A stretch of DNA of 14,294 bases from Armatimonadota bacterium (lineage in GTDB: Bacteria; Armatimonadota; Armatimonadia; Armatimonadales; Armatimonadaceae). The notes beneath the pieces are model-generated. The model searched no databases. It saw nothing but the letters and a program-made list of their open reading frames with translations, and was not told the origin of the DNA. This document shows, in pieces, positions 1 to 6,594 of this stretch (its first letter is position 1; each line of letters opens with the position of its first letter). Both the position numbers and the translations under genes were made by a program. The DNA lies in assembly GCA_030833025.1 (NCBI GenBank), contig JAURHZ010000030.1, positions 1 to 14,294 of the forward strand, written 5' to 3'.

Positions 1-89
1 CAGATAACACTCAGCTGATTCAAGTTGGCGATGCCCGGCGTATCGCCTGTAATCACTCAGATACCCTTCCAGCGTGGTTGGCTGAGTAA
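1..89 (+). CDS. C-terminal end of an OppF/DppF-type ABC transporter ATPase (partial)
   Basis: The frame is open from the window edge and ends at TAA 87-89. Its last residues include QVGDARRIACNHSDTLPAW and match the end of the oligo_HPY domain that closes oligopeptide/dipeptide transporter ATPases, which typically reads VGxxxxVACH. This could be the true 3' end of a full-length gene lying to the left of the window, or merely another duplicated fragment; the sequence cannot decide. The family consensus has His directly after the Cys, whereas this copy has Asn. OppF/DppF hydrolyses ATP on the cytoplasmic side to drive peptide import. Confidence 0.6.
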   Translation, partial: DNTQLIQVGDARRIACNHSDTLPAWLAE

Positions 90-305
90 AGCAATAACTC
101 GTTATACAAGCGACGTACTACACCGGTTCTCGAAGGCGACCCACCCAGCCCACTCGATATTCCGGAAGGCTGCCGCTTTCAGGCGCGCTGTGGGTTCAAA
201 TCGGATCGCTGCCTAACAGATAACACTCAGCTGATTCAAGTTGGCGATGCCCGGCGTATCGCCTGTAATCACTCAGATACCCTTCCAGCGTGGTTGGCTG
301 AGTAA
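90..305 (+). pseudogene. Duplicated oligo_HPY C-terminal fragment of Opp/Dpp ATPase, copy A
   Basis: A stop-to-stop frame of 71 residues without an in-frame ATG, GTG or TTG at its head. It reads TTPVLEGDPPSPLDIPEGC, then CRFQARCGFKSDRC, then RRIACNH. LEGD-PPSP, a Cys-rich stretch and ACx-H are the hallmarks of the C-terminal domain of oligopeptide/dipeptide ABC ATPases. Four cysteines are retained; in some relatives such cysteines bind an iron-sulphur cluster. With no Walker motifs and no start it cannot be an ATPase by itself, so it is best read as a tandemly duplicated gene end. The first residues (SNNSLYK) span the duplication joint. Confidence 0.75.
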
Positions 306-521
306 AGCAATAACTCGTTATACAAGCGACGTACTACACCGGTTCTCGAAGGCGACCCACCCAGCCCACTCGATATTCCGGAAGGCTGCCGCTTTCAGGC
401 GCGCTGTGGGTTCAAATCGGATCGCTGCCTAACAGATAACACTCAGCTGATTCAAGTTGGCGATGCCCGGCGTATCGCCTGTAATCACTCAGATACCCTT
501 CCAGCGTGGTTGGCTGAGTAA
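306..521 (+). pseudogene. Duplicated oligo_HPY C-terminal fragment of Opp/Dpp ATPase, copy B
   Basis: Same 71-residue stop-to-stop frame as the preceding copy, with only the cassette around LEGDPPSP and the four cysteines and no start codon. The single base change at 598 lies in the next copy, so this one encodes the same peptide as copy A and ends with LAE and TAA. Confidence 0.75.
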
Positions 522-737
522 AGCAATAACTCGTTATACAAGCGACGTACTACACCGGTTCTCGAAGGCGACCCACCCAGCCCACTCGATATTCCGGGAG
601 GCTGCCGCTTTCAGGCGCGCTGTGGGTTCAAATCGGATCGCTGCCTAACAGATAACACTCAGCTGATTCAAGTTGGCGATGCCCGGCGTATCGCCTGTCA
701 TCACTCAGATACCCTTCCAGCGTGGCTTGCCGGGTAA
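522..737 (+). pseudogene. Terminal, divergent oligo_HPY fragment of Opp/Dpp ATPase, copy C
   Basis: Last copy of the series. Two residue changes set it apart: DIPGGC instead of DIPEGC (base 598) and ACHH instead of ACNH (base 699). The C-terminus is LAG rather than LAE, with many base differences from 726 onward. His after the last Cys is the usual family residue, so this copy appears closer to the ancestral gene end than the copies before it. It has no start codon in frame and ends at TAA 735-737. After the stop, a GTTGC-GG-GCAAC dyad replaces the ATAAC-TC-GTTAT dyad found in the other copies. Confidence 0.72.
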
Positions 738-847
738 AGCGGTAGCTGGTTGCGGGCAACTCAAATACAAGCCTCGGAACAACTGATTGCGATTTTTCTG
801 CGCTGAATCAAACCGCATTAAGCAAATTAAACTAGGGGGCTTTTACA

Positions 848-1222
848 CTAACGTGCCGGGATGACCACTGTGTCGCCCGAATAAAGCGTGCTGCCCAGCG
901 CTGGATTTGCTTTAAGAATCTGATGCATCCGTGCACCAGTCGTAACTCCACTCCTTGGATAACGCTTTGCAATCGACCAAACCGTATCCCCAGCGCCGAC
1001 CTTTACAACCGTTGGTGGAACAGGAACCGATTGGCTATGCGCCTTGCTAAACATCGATCCAATCACTGCCCCAACGACTAATGCAACCACCACCCAAAGG
1101 GATCGACGACGACGCTCAGCCTGTAGCTTACGTGCCATCCGACGCGCCTCTCGCTGGGATTGCTGTGCTACCGATGATGGCAACGTATGCGTCGCTACAA
1201 AGCCTGGCCAGATATTACTCAT
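848..1222 (-). CDS. YneA-like membrane-anchored LysM protein, probable SOS cell-division inhibitor
   Basis: Predicted 124 residues. Residues 1-40 are cytoplasmic and strongly basic (ERRRR before the membrane). Residues 41-58 form one transmembrane segment (LWVVVALVVGAVIG). A short linker follows, then a single LysM domain at about 73-123 with VGAGDTVWSIAKRY and LYSGDTVVIPAR. The N-in anchor plus extracytoplasmic LysM is the plan of Bacillus YneA, which delays division during the SOS response; the cytoplasmic tail here is longer. The ATG at 1222 is preferred because GAGGA lies 8 bases upstream; an upstream in-frame ATG at 1309 would run through the promoter and dyads. It is monocistronic at the end of the minus-strand cluster and convergent with the repeat array. 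Alternative: an unrelated LysM envelope protein. LysM assignment is firm; the SOS role is inferred from the dyads. Confidence 0.72.
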   Translation of the reverse strand: MSNIWPGFVATHTLPSSVAQQSQREARRMARKLQAERRRRSLWVVVALVVGAVIGSMFSKAHSQSVPVPPTVVKVGAGDTVWSIAKRYPRSGVTTGARMHQILKANPALGSTLYSGDTVVIPAR

Positions 1223-1230
1223 GATTGGTT

Positions 1231-1235
1231 TCCTC
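1231..1235 (-). promoter_or_regulatory. Ribosome binding site deciding the LysM-protein start
   Basis: GAGGA on the minus strand, 8 bases before the ATG at 1222. It supports this start over the ATG at 1309, which would lie upstream of the probable transcription start. Confidence 0.6.
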
Positions 1236-1271
1236 AAGGCAATACTCGCATCGGAGGAACTAACCCGGAAA

Positions 1272-1297
1272 GGCATGTGAACATTTGTTTGCATGCC
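1272..1297. promoter_or_regulatory. LexA-like operator dyad at the transcription start
   Basis: Imperfect 26-bp palindrome: outer arms GGCATG and CATGCC, and inner AAC-ATTT-GTT. Eleven or more of thirteen base pairs are symmetric. The core TGAAC-ATTT-GTTTG resembles the CRAAC-N4-GTTYG LexA box. It would cover the transcription start expected from the promoter at 1300-1328. Confidence 0.55.
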
Positions 1298-1299
1298 CA

Positions 1300-1328
1300 A
1301 GAATAACATGCAAGGTGGGAGAATGCAA
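1300..1328 (-). promoter_or_regulatory. Sigma-70-type promoter of the LysM gene
   Basis: On the minus strand, -35 TTGCAT (1328-1323) and -10 TATTCT (1305-1300) are separated by exactly 17 bases, which would start transcription near 1293. The -35 overlaps one LexA-like dyad and the start site falls in the other, a layout suited to tight repression. Confidence 0.6.
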
Positions 1329-1340
1329 ACATCTGTTTGC
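1325..1340. promoter_or_regulatory. LexA-like operator dyad overlapping the -35
   Basis: Perfect arms GCAAACA and TGTTTGC around a TC centre: GCAAACATCTGTTTGC. The core CAAAC-ATCT-GTTTG fits the Gram-positive-type LexA pattern CRAAC-N4-GTTYG. It begins three bases past the mqnD stop and its centre is 48 bases from that of the second dyad. Confidence 0.6.
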
Positions 1341-1342
1341 TT

Positions 1343-2128
1343 TTAGATTTTGTTGTTCACAGGCCGCGTGTGTAGCTTGGATGACAGCGCAGTGATTGCT
1401 GCCTCCCCCTCGGCCCCGATGTCTACCGTAAAGGAATTGACGTACAGGCCAATATGAGCCTTCATTACATCCGGTTCCAGCTCCTGTGCGTGCGTCGCAC
1501 ATAATGCCAGCGCCTCCACCGGATGCGCATCTGCCCACGCAATACTTCGCCGAATTGTTGCATCGATTTCAGCAGTGTCTAAGCCATCACGATGAACAAT
1601 CAACCCAAGCGGTATAGGTGCGCCCGTCACACGCTCCCAGTGCTCCCCAAGGTCCTGTACTAGCGTTAGGCCATCACGGACATACGTGAAGCGACTCTCA
1701 TGAATCACCACACCACGACTCCCCGGCTCAGCACAAAGGCGTGCATACAGGGCATCAAAGGGAAGGAATTCCTTAGTCACAGCTTCGCCATCGAGGTAGA
1801 CATCCAGCAACAGGTTTGCCGTGGTGTGCAGCCCAGGAACCAGAATTGGGCCATTAGCCTCACCTGTCGCATTCTGTAACAATAATGGCCCACACCCACG
1901 TCCAAGGGCTCCCCCGCTACGGAGTGGATGCCAGTTCGCTCCCAGAGCATGCCAAACGCCATACGAAACCTTGATGACATCCGCGTCGCCACCACCAGCC
2001 ATCAACAGCTCATTCGCCGCCTGGACATCGAGGAACTCGACCTCTACCGCAGGTCCAGCCACCTTACCAAGCATCCACCCCGCGAACACCCAGACATCAT
2101 TCGGGCACGGCGAAATCACAAGCTTCAT
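1343..2128 (-). CDS. mqnD: 1,4-dihydroxy-6-naphthoate synthase (futalosine pathway)
   Basis: 261 residues, the usual family length. MqnD converts cyclic dehypoxanthine futalosine to 1,4-dihydroxy-6-naphthoate in the menaquinone route that replaces the Men pathway in many bacteria. It has a periplasmic-binding-protein-like fold but no signal peptide, so it is cytoplasmic. Visible signatures are SPCPNDVWVF at residues 7-16, GRGCGPLLL at about 77-85, and VIHESRFTYV at about 141-150, which holds the conserved catalytic-region His. The ATG overlaps the lpxB stop as ATGA, implying translational coupling to lipid A synthesis. A paralogous MqnA-type enzyme is the main alternative, but SPCPND and length favour MqnD. 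Confidence 0.85.
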   Translation of the reverse strand: MKLVISPCPNDVWVFAGWMLGKVAGPAVEVEFLDVQAANELLMAGGGDADVIKVSYGVWHALGANWHPLRSGGALGRGCGPLLLQNATGEANGPILVPGLHTTANLLLDVYLDGEAVTKEFLPFDALYARLCAEPGSRGVVIHESRFTYVRDGLTLVQDLGEHWERVTGAPIPLGLIVHRDGLDTAEIDATIRRSIAWADAHPVEALALCATHAQELEPDVMKAHIGLYVNSFTVDIGAEGEAAITALSSKLHTRPVNNKI

Positions 2129-3447
2129 TTCCGTCTACCATTCCCAAGCGCCACCACCAGCTCCGCCGTACGCTGAATCGCCCCCGGTTCTCCCAGAGCA
2201 TCCCGCACACCGCGCAAGCCCTCTTTCATCCGGAAAAGCCACTCAGGATCAAGCAACAACATCACGGTTTCAGCCGCAATCCGATCTGCATTTGCATCAT
2301 CTTGGAGCAGCTCAGGACATATCTGCTCGCCAGCAATCAAGTTCGGCAAACCAATATGCGCGGGGAGCCGCTTTTTCATCAGCTTGTATTGCCAAACACC
2401 CGACTTTGGAAGCCTGTAGACAATCACCATCGGTGTCCCCAAAATCGCAGCTTCCAATGTCACCGTGCCACTGACACAGACCGCGACATCAGCCATTTTG
2501 AGTACATCAAAGGTTGAATCCTCGACAATCACGAGCGGAAGCATGTGCGTGTTCCGCGTAGAGCGTTCGAGGTGCCACGGCTGGCTTGGTGTATTCCCTC
2601 TGGATGCACCTGCCGTTACGTGAACGGGTGTCAGCACAGGGCCAGCTGTATTTTGTTGAACATCATCTGAATGCAAGGCACGGGTTTGAGCGCGTTTATG
2701 TGCATCCAAGACAAAATTCTGCACCCGCTCCCGATCAATGGTCGGTGCGAGTCCAAGCAAAAACTGGACACCGGGCACGCGCTCGGCCATTTGATATGCG
2801 GCATCAAGCATTACTGGAAGGAGTTCAGCCAGTTCTTGCTCACGGCTTCCTGGAAGTAATGCAACCACTGGCCGGTTCATGTCGAGGCCCCAGCGTGATT
2901 TTGCAAGCGCATCGGTGATGTCAGATTTCACGAAATCTAACAGTGGATGTCCGGTGAATGTCGCGTTCACACCATGGCGTTGCAGCTCTGTGGCATTCCA
3001 ACGAAATGGACTAGAAACGGCATCCGTGCAAGCGCCAAGGGAGCTTCCCGCAAGCTTCTTCCTCCACGACCCTGGTGGCATCCATGACAGAATACGTGTC
3101 TCGGGTAGCTCCTTGCGTACCCATGGGCACAAACCAGTAAACGGTCCGAAGCCGTAGTGAAAAGCCCCCGCATCGATTGCCACAAGCACATCGGGACGAC
3201 GCTCACGCATCGCGGCAAACACCTGTCGCCGTGCCCCAAGAATTTTCGGAAGAAGGGGCAATACCCCTCCAACACCAATCGCTCCAAAGCGGCTCGTATC
3301 GACAAGGACATCCACACCCGCAGCGGACATCGCTGTACCGCCTACCCCCCAGATGCGAGCATCTGGGAGAAGGTCCTTAAGACGCCTGGCGAGCTCGCCT
3401 GCGACTTTGTCACCGCTGGCTTCACCGGTTGTGATGGCTATTTGCAT
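2125..3447 (-). CDS. lpxB: Lipid-A-disaccharide synthase, divergent
   Basis: 440 residues, against about 380 in E. coli. LpxB joins UDP-diacylglucosamine to lipid X at the inner face of the inner membrane. The family GEASGD motif is at residues 8-13, ID at 91-92 corresponds to E. coli Asp98, LLPGSR ends at Arg202 (E. coli Arg201), and SGTVTLEAAILGTPMV lies near 326-341. Two features are odd: the usual PSVWAWR segment reads LSWMPPGSWRKK (120-131), and about 45 extra, Pro/Thr/Ser-rich residues lie at about 256-302 between the helix after the GSR region and the SGT motif. The start is ATG, 9 bases after the lpxA stop, with GAGG overlapping that stop. Assignment is firm despite divergence in the N-terminal half. 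Confidence 0.88.
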   Translation of the reverse strand: MQIAITTGEASGDKVAGELARRLKDLLPDARIWGVGGTAMSAAGVDVLVDTSRFGAIGVGGVLPLLPKILGARRQVFAAMRERRPDVLVAIDAGAFHYGFGPFTGLCPWVRKELPETRILSWMPPGSWRKKLAGSSLGACTDAVSSPFRWNATELQRHGVNATFTGHPLLDFVKSDITDALAKSRWGLDMNRPVVALLPGSREQELAELLPVMLDAAYQMAERVPGVQFLLGLAPTIDRERVQNFVLDAHKRAQTRALHSDDVQQNTAGPVLTPVHVTAGASRGNTPSQPWHLERSTRNTHMLPLVIVEDSTFDVLKMADVAVCVSGTVTLEAAILGTPMVIVYRLPKSGVWQYKLMKKRLPAHIGLPNLIAGEQICPELLQDDANADRIAAETVMLLLDPEWLFRMKEGLRGVRDALGEPGAIQRTAELVVALGNGRRK

Positions 3448-3456
3448 TTGTTCGCC

Positions 3457-4257
3457 TCAGCGGCGTGGTCGATCATCCTGGCGGCCAGCTGAGCCCTTGG
3501 ACACACGCTCAACAAAGGCAACTAGATACGTCAGAGCCTCGATTTGCGGTAGCTCGTTACGGATCTGTTCGATGGCTTGGGAACGATTCATAGAACTACG
3601 ATAGAGAAGCTTATACGCATCACTAATCGTGTTTCGGTCATCCTGCTGCAAACCTGATCGACGGAGTCCAATTGCGTTGATGTCAAGGACATCGGCAGGA
3701 CGACCATCCGCGAGCATAAACGGCGGAACATCCTGAACTACCTTTGAGTACGCCCCAACCATCGCGTATTTGCCAACATGGACGAACTGATGAATCCCGA
3801 CCATCCCGCCAATTACGACATGGTCTTCAATCGTCACGTGCCCAGCGAGACCCGCATAGCTCGAGAGCATATTGCGGCTACCAATCTGGCAGTTGTGTCC
3901 CACGTGTACATACGCCATTAAGAGATTGTCATCCCCAATTACCGTGTTGTTACCTTCGCCTGTGGCCCGGTGGATGGTTACGTATTCGCGGAGTTGAACA
4001 CGATCACCGACGATAACTCCGGTTGATTCACCCTTAAACTTGTGGTCTTGCGGTTCACCACCAAGCACGACGCCGGCCTTCAGAACACAGTCATCACCAA
4101 GCGTTACATTCTCTTCAAGGACGACATGCGCGAACAGCTCGGTGTTGTTGCCGATTTTGCAGTTTGGGCCGATGACACAGAAGGGTCCGATTTTGACGCC
4201 ATCACCGATGATTGTGGATGCATCGACAATTGCAGTTGGGTGAATTACTGTACTCAT
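3457..4257 (-). CDS. lpxA: Acyl-ACP:UDP-GlcNAc O-acyltransferase
   Basis: 266 residues, close to the 262 of E. coli. It catalyses the first step of lipid A synthesis, adding a 3-OH-acyl chain to UDP-GlcNAc in the cytoplasm. Left-handed beta-helix hexapeptide repeats run from about residue 5 to 190 (VIGDGVKIGPFCVIGP and so on). The catalytic His is His121 in HVGHNCQIG, with His140 in LAGH and His156 in GIHQF matching E. coli His144 and His160. The C-terminal helical domain begins near INAIGLRRSGL. The ATG overlaps the fabZ stop as ATGA, so the two are probably translationally coupled. The tail is unusually basic (RQDDRPRR). Confidence 0.95.
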   Translation of the reverse strand: MSTVIHPTAIVDASTIIGDGVKIGPFCVIGPNCKIGNNTELFAHVVLEENVTLGDDCVLKAGVVLGGEPQDHKFKGESTGVIVGDRVQLREYVTIHRATGEGNNTVIGDDNLLMAYVHVGHNCQIGSRNMLSSYAGLAGHVTIEDHVVIGGMVGIHQFVHVGKYAMVGAYSKVVQDVPPFMLADGRPADVLDINAIGLRRSGLQQDDRNTISDAYKLLYRSSMNRSQAIEQIRNELPQIEALTYLVAFVERVSKGSAGRQDDRPRR

Positions 4258-4721
4258 ACGCCGAGCTCACGATCCTGGGTTGAAAGTGCGAATACGATTT
4301 CGGCTTCGCAAACAACCTTGCCCTCGACGCTCGCAGTGCACTTTACCCAGCCCATCGGGCCGCGCATTTTAGTAACATCAGCTTCAACGAGAAGGACATC
4401 TCCTGGAACAACCGGTCGTCTGAAGCGCGCTTTGTCGATGGCGGCGAGGAGTGCAAGGCGGCCTTCGTATTCAGGCCTGAGCAAGAGGCTGATTCCAGCA
4501 ACCTGCGCCATCATTTCTAGCTGGAGCACACCAGGCATGATTGGATTTTCGGGAAAATGGCCATTGAAATAGGGTTCATTGACCGTAACATTTTTGATTC
4601 CCTTGATTCTGACGCCGGGTTCAACTTCGAGTACACGGTCAACCAAGAGAAATGGATAGCGATGCGGCAATATGCGCTGAATGATGCGGATATCCAGTGG
4701 TTTGGTTAAATCAATGTCCAT
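4254..4721 (-). CDS. fabZ: 3-hydroxyacyl-ACP dehydratase
   Basis: 155 residues, the normal length. FabZ dehydrates 3-hydroxyacyl-ACP in fatty-acid elongation and so competes with LpxA for the same substrate; placement between lpxC and lpxA is a known arrangement. The hot-dog-fold signature is present: ILPHRYPFLLVDR at residues 17-29, then NGHFPENPIMPG with catalytic His55, and Glu69 in LQLEMMAQ. AIDKARFRRPVVPGD follows at about 94-108. The ATG lies 6 bases after the lpxC stop with AGGA four bases before it, and the stop overlaps the lpxA start. Confidence 0.96.
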   Translation of the reverse strand: MDIDLTKPLDIRIIQRILPHRYPFLLVDRVLEVEPGVRIKGIKNVTVNEPYFNGHFPENPIMPGVLQLEMMAQVAGISLLLRPEYEGRLALLAAIDKARFRRPVVPGDVLLVEADVTKMRGPMGWVKCTASVEGKVVCEAEIVFALSTQDRELGV

Positions 4722-4727
4722 CGTGTC

Positions 4728-5522
4728 CTACTTTCTCATCATCGCAAGCACATCGCGTGCTGCGGTTACATTCAATCCGTGACTGGGGCGAACCGCCACA
4801 ATCTGAGCCTTTGGGAGACCTCCGCAAAGACCTAAATCTCCGACAAGGTCCAGCAGTTTATGCATCGCTGGCTCTTCCGGCATCCGGAGGGCACCAGCGT
4901 AGCCTGCTTCTTCTACCACAACACAGTTCTCTAGCGTTCCGCCGCGGCCGAGGCCTGCTGCGAGCAATGCATCCACTTCATGGCGGAAGCCAAATGTCCT
5001 TGCCGGCGCAACGACATCACGGAACGAGGCATCGCCCGGCACCCACCGCGCTGCCATCGTCCCAACAACAGCATCGGGAAATTGGACCAAAACTGTCAGA
5101 CTTGGCTCGGATGCAGGGTAAATACCGATAAAGGCACCATTGGCGCCGGAGACTTCGATAGCAGATGGGAGATCAATCCAATTCGGGGTTTCATCCACAA
5201 AGCCAAGTTCACGCAGCGCATCCATCCAGAACAGACTGGCACCATCGCCAATTGGCAGCTCCGGACCTTCGAGGGTTACATCCAATGCCGAGACACCGAG
5301 GGCGGTGCACGCGGCTGAAAGATGCTCTACGGTAGAGACCCTCGCATCACCATTTGAGATGACAGTGCACCGTGTCGTGTCGATTACGCATTCGGGCGAT
5401 AGCGTCACGCTTCCGTTGACTGTGCGGATATGGATGCCCGGAGTTTCAGCCACGTTAAGAATCACGCGCGCCGATGCTCCGGTGTGGATTCCCACACCGT
5501 CAAGGGTTATCGATGTCGTCAC
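4728..5522 (-). CDS. lpxC: UDP-3-O-acyl-N-acetylglucosamine deacetylase
   Basis: 264 residues, somewhat short against about 305 in E. coli. This zinc amidase carries out the committed step of lipid A synthesis. Zinc ligands are His67 in VEHLSAA, and His221 and Asp225 in MHKLLDLVGDL; the general base is Glu66 and the catalytic-site Lys is Lys222. His248 in RPSHGLN matches the E. coli active-site His265. RTFGFRHEVDALLAAGLGRG at about 175-194 is the conserved central motif. The start is GTG and overlaps the lpxD TGA as GTGA. The short length comes from compact loops and C-terminus; no key residue is missing. Confidence 0.94.
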   Translation of the reverse strand: MTTSITLDGVGIHTGASARVILNVAETPGIHIRTVNGSVTLSPECVIDTTRCTVISNGDARVSTVEHLSAACTALGVSALDVTLEGPELPIGDGASLFWMDALRELGFVDETPNWIDLPSAIEVSGANGAFIGIYPASEPSLTVLVQFPDAVVGTMAARWVPGDASFRDVVAPARTFGFRHEVDALLAAGLGRGGTLENCVVVEEAGYAGALRMPEEPAMHKLLDLVGDLGLCGGLPKAQIVAVRPSHGLNVTAARDVLAMMRK

Positions 5523-6594
5523 GCGCCGGGATGCCCGAGCTGTGCCTCCAAGGCCGCGATACGCTCCATCAGACTGGCAACTTGTTTTTGGAGGTCGGCT
5601 CCCTGCATCATCGATGCATACGCACGCAGTGTTTCCCGGTGCGGCCGTGCTGGGCTTCCGGAAACAAATGTGCCGCCTGGAACATCGCGTAGGACTGCGG
5701 ATTGTGCACCAATGATGGCATGCGGGCCGATTTTGACCTGCTCTTTAATGCCAGCTTGTCCAGCGATGATTGCATTGTTAGCAATCTGAACGCCGCCACC
5801 AAGTGCAACTTGGGCGACAATCAGGACATCATCGCCAATCTGGCAGTTATGTCCAACATGCACCATGTTGTCGAGCTTTGTTCCATTGCCGATTTTAGTA
5901 GCACCGGTCTTGGCACGGTCGATGGTTACATTGGCGCCGATTTCGACATCCGAGCCGATAATCACGTGCCCAATCTGTGCAACTTTGCGATGGCGACCAT
6001 CGACTTGGAGGTAACCAAAGCCATCCGCACCGAGGACGGCCCCGCTGTGGATGATGGTTCTTGCGCCAATGAGTGTTCCGTGTAGTACGGACACATTTGG
6101 ATGGATAACAACGCCATCAGCGATTTCGACATCAGCGCCGATATACGCCAGTGGCAGGATGGTCACGTTGTTGCCGATACGTACATTGGAACCGATTACA
6201 ACATTTGCACCGATGGCTACATTTTCGCCAACAGTTACACCGGGTTCGAGGACAGCGGTTTCGTGGATGGAGCGATCGACCTGTACAACTGGCGCGAAGA
6301 GGTCAAGGAGCTGGGTAAACGCAAGCCGTGGGTTATCAACCGTGATGAAAACCTTTGCGCCGACGCCGATTGCTGGGCTGAGCGCAACGACATCGGGGGT
6401 GTTTGGGACAAGGATTGCACTTGCTCCGCTTGCGTGTGCATCCCGGATAAACTTATCAGTTTCGGCAAAGTGATGTCTCCCGTTTGCGCATCTTTAATCG
6501 ATGCCACGCCTAGAATTTCAATATCAGGGTCACCTAGGACGGCGCCCTGTACAAGACTTGCCAACTCACCAGCTGTACGCATTTGCATATCCAT
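5519..6594 (-). CDS. lpxD: UDP-3-O-acylglucosamine N-acyltransferase, interrupted by a one-base frameshift
   Basis: LpxD adds the second acyl chain in lipid A synthesis. The N-terminal uridine-binding part reads MRTAGELASLVQ ... GVASIKDAQTGDIT, then leaves frame at 6467-6469, where three A (three T on the coding strand) stand in place of four. Restoring one T gives GDITFAETDKF and then an uninterrupted hexapeptide-repeat domain through TIDRAKTGATKIG and the catalytic His in DNMVHVGHNCQIG. A C-terminal helix (SLMERIAALEAQL) ends at the TGA 5521-5519. Restored length is about 359 residues, normal for the family. The ATG at 6594 overlaps the upstream TGA as TGATG; upstream TTG/GTG and in-frame downstream ATGs are possible. 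The break is either a homopolymer sequencing error or a very young mutation, since everything beyond it is intact. Confidence 0.9.

Larger units (their letters stand above)
1..725. repeat. Tandem 216-bp repeat array, three full units plus a partial fourth
   Basis: Units lie at 1-216, 217-432, 433-648, with a partial fourth at 649-725. Units 1 and 2 are identical by eye. Unit 3 differs by one substitution (A to G at 598). The fourth differs by one (A to C at 699) and then diverges abruptly after 725. The unit length is a multiple of three and each unit carries the end of a coding frame with its own TAA. Near-identity implies very recent duplication or homogenisation. The array reaches the window edge, so more copies or the parent gene may lie to the left. 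Confidence 0.97.

Noticed and set aside
180..216. GGGTTCAAATC resembling a tRNA T-loop in each repeat unit
   Set aside because: The flanking bases do not pair into a T-stem and no acceptor or anticodon stem can be built; it lies in the coding frame for CGFKSD.
209..219. GCCTAAC resembling an integron attC core (RYYYAAC)
   Set aside because: No matching GTTRRRY site or attC-type fold nearby; the period is explained by gene-end duplication.
25..648. Three identical 63-residue frames starting with ATG within the repeat units
   Set aside because: They are in a different frame from the recognisable OppF/DppF C-terminal peptide and show no family resemblance; the other frame explains the sequence.
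738..847. Possible bidirectional terminator between the repeat array and the LysM gene
   Set aside because: Only a short GTTGC-GG-GCAAC dyad and an isolated T run are present, not adjacent, so a terminator cannot be supported.
1223..1309. N-terminal extension of the LysM protein from an upstream ATG
   Set aside because: It would start upstream of the predicted transcription start and inside the operator region, and the internal ATG has a better ribosome binding site.
1821..2474. Long plus-strand frame opposite mqnD and lpxB
   Set aside because: No recognisable domain or ribosome binding site, Pro/Ser-rich shadow composition, and opposite to two firmly identified genes.
4042..4572. Long plus-strand frame opposite lpxA and fabZ
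   Set aside because: Antisense shadow of conserved genes; Ser/Thr/Arg-rich composition typical of non-coding frames.
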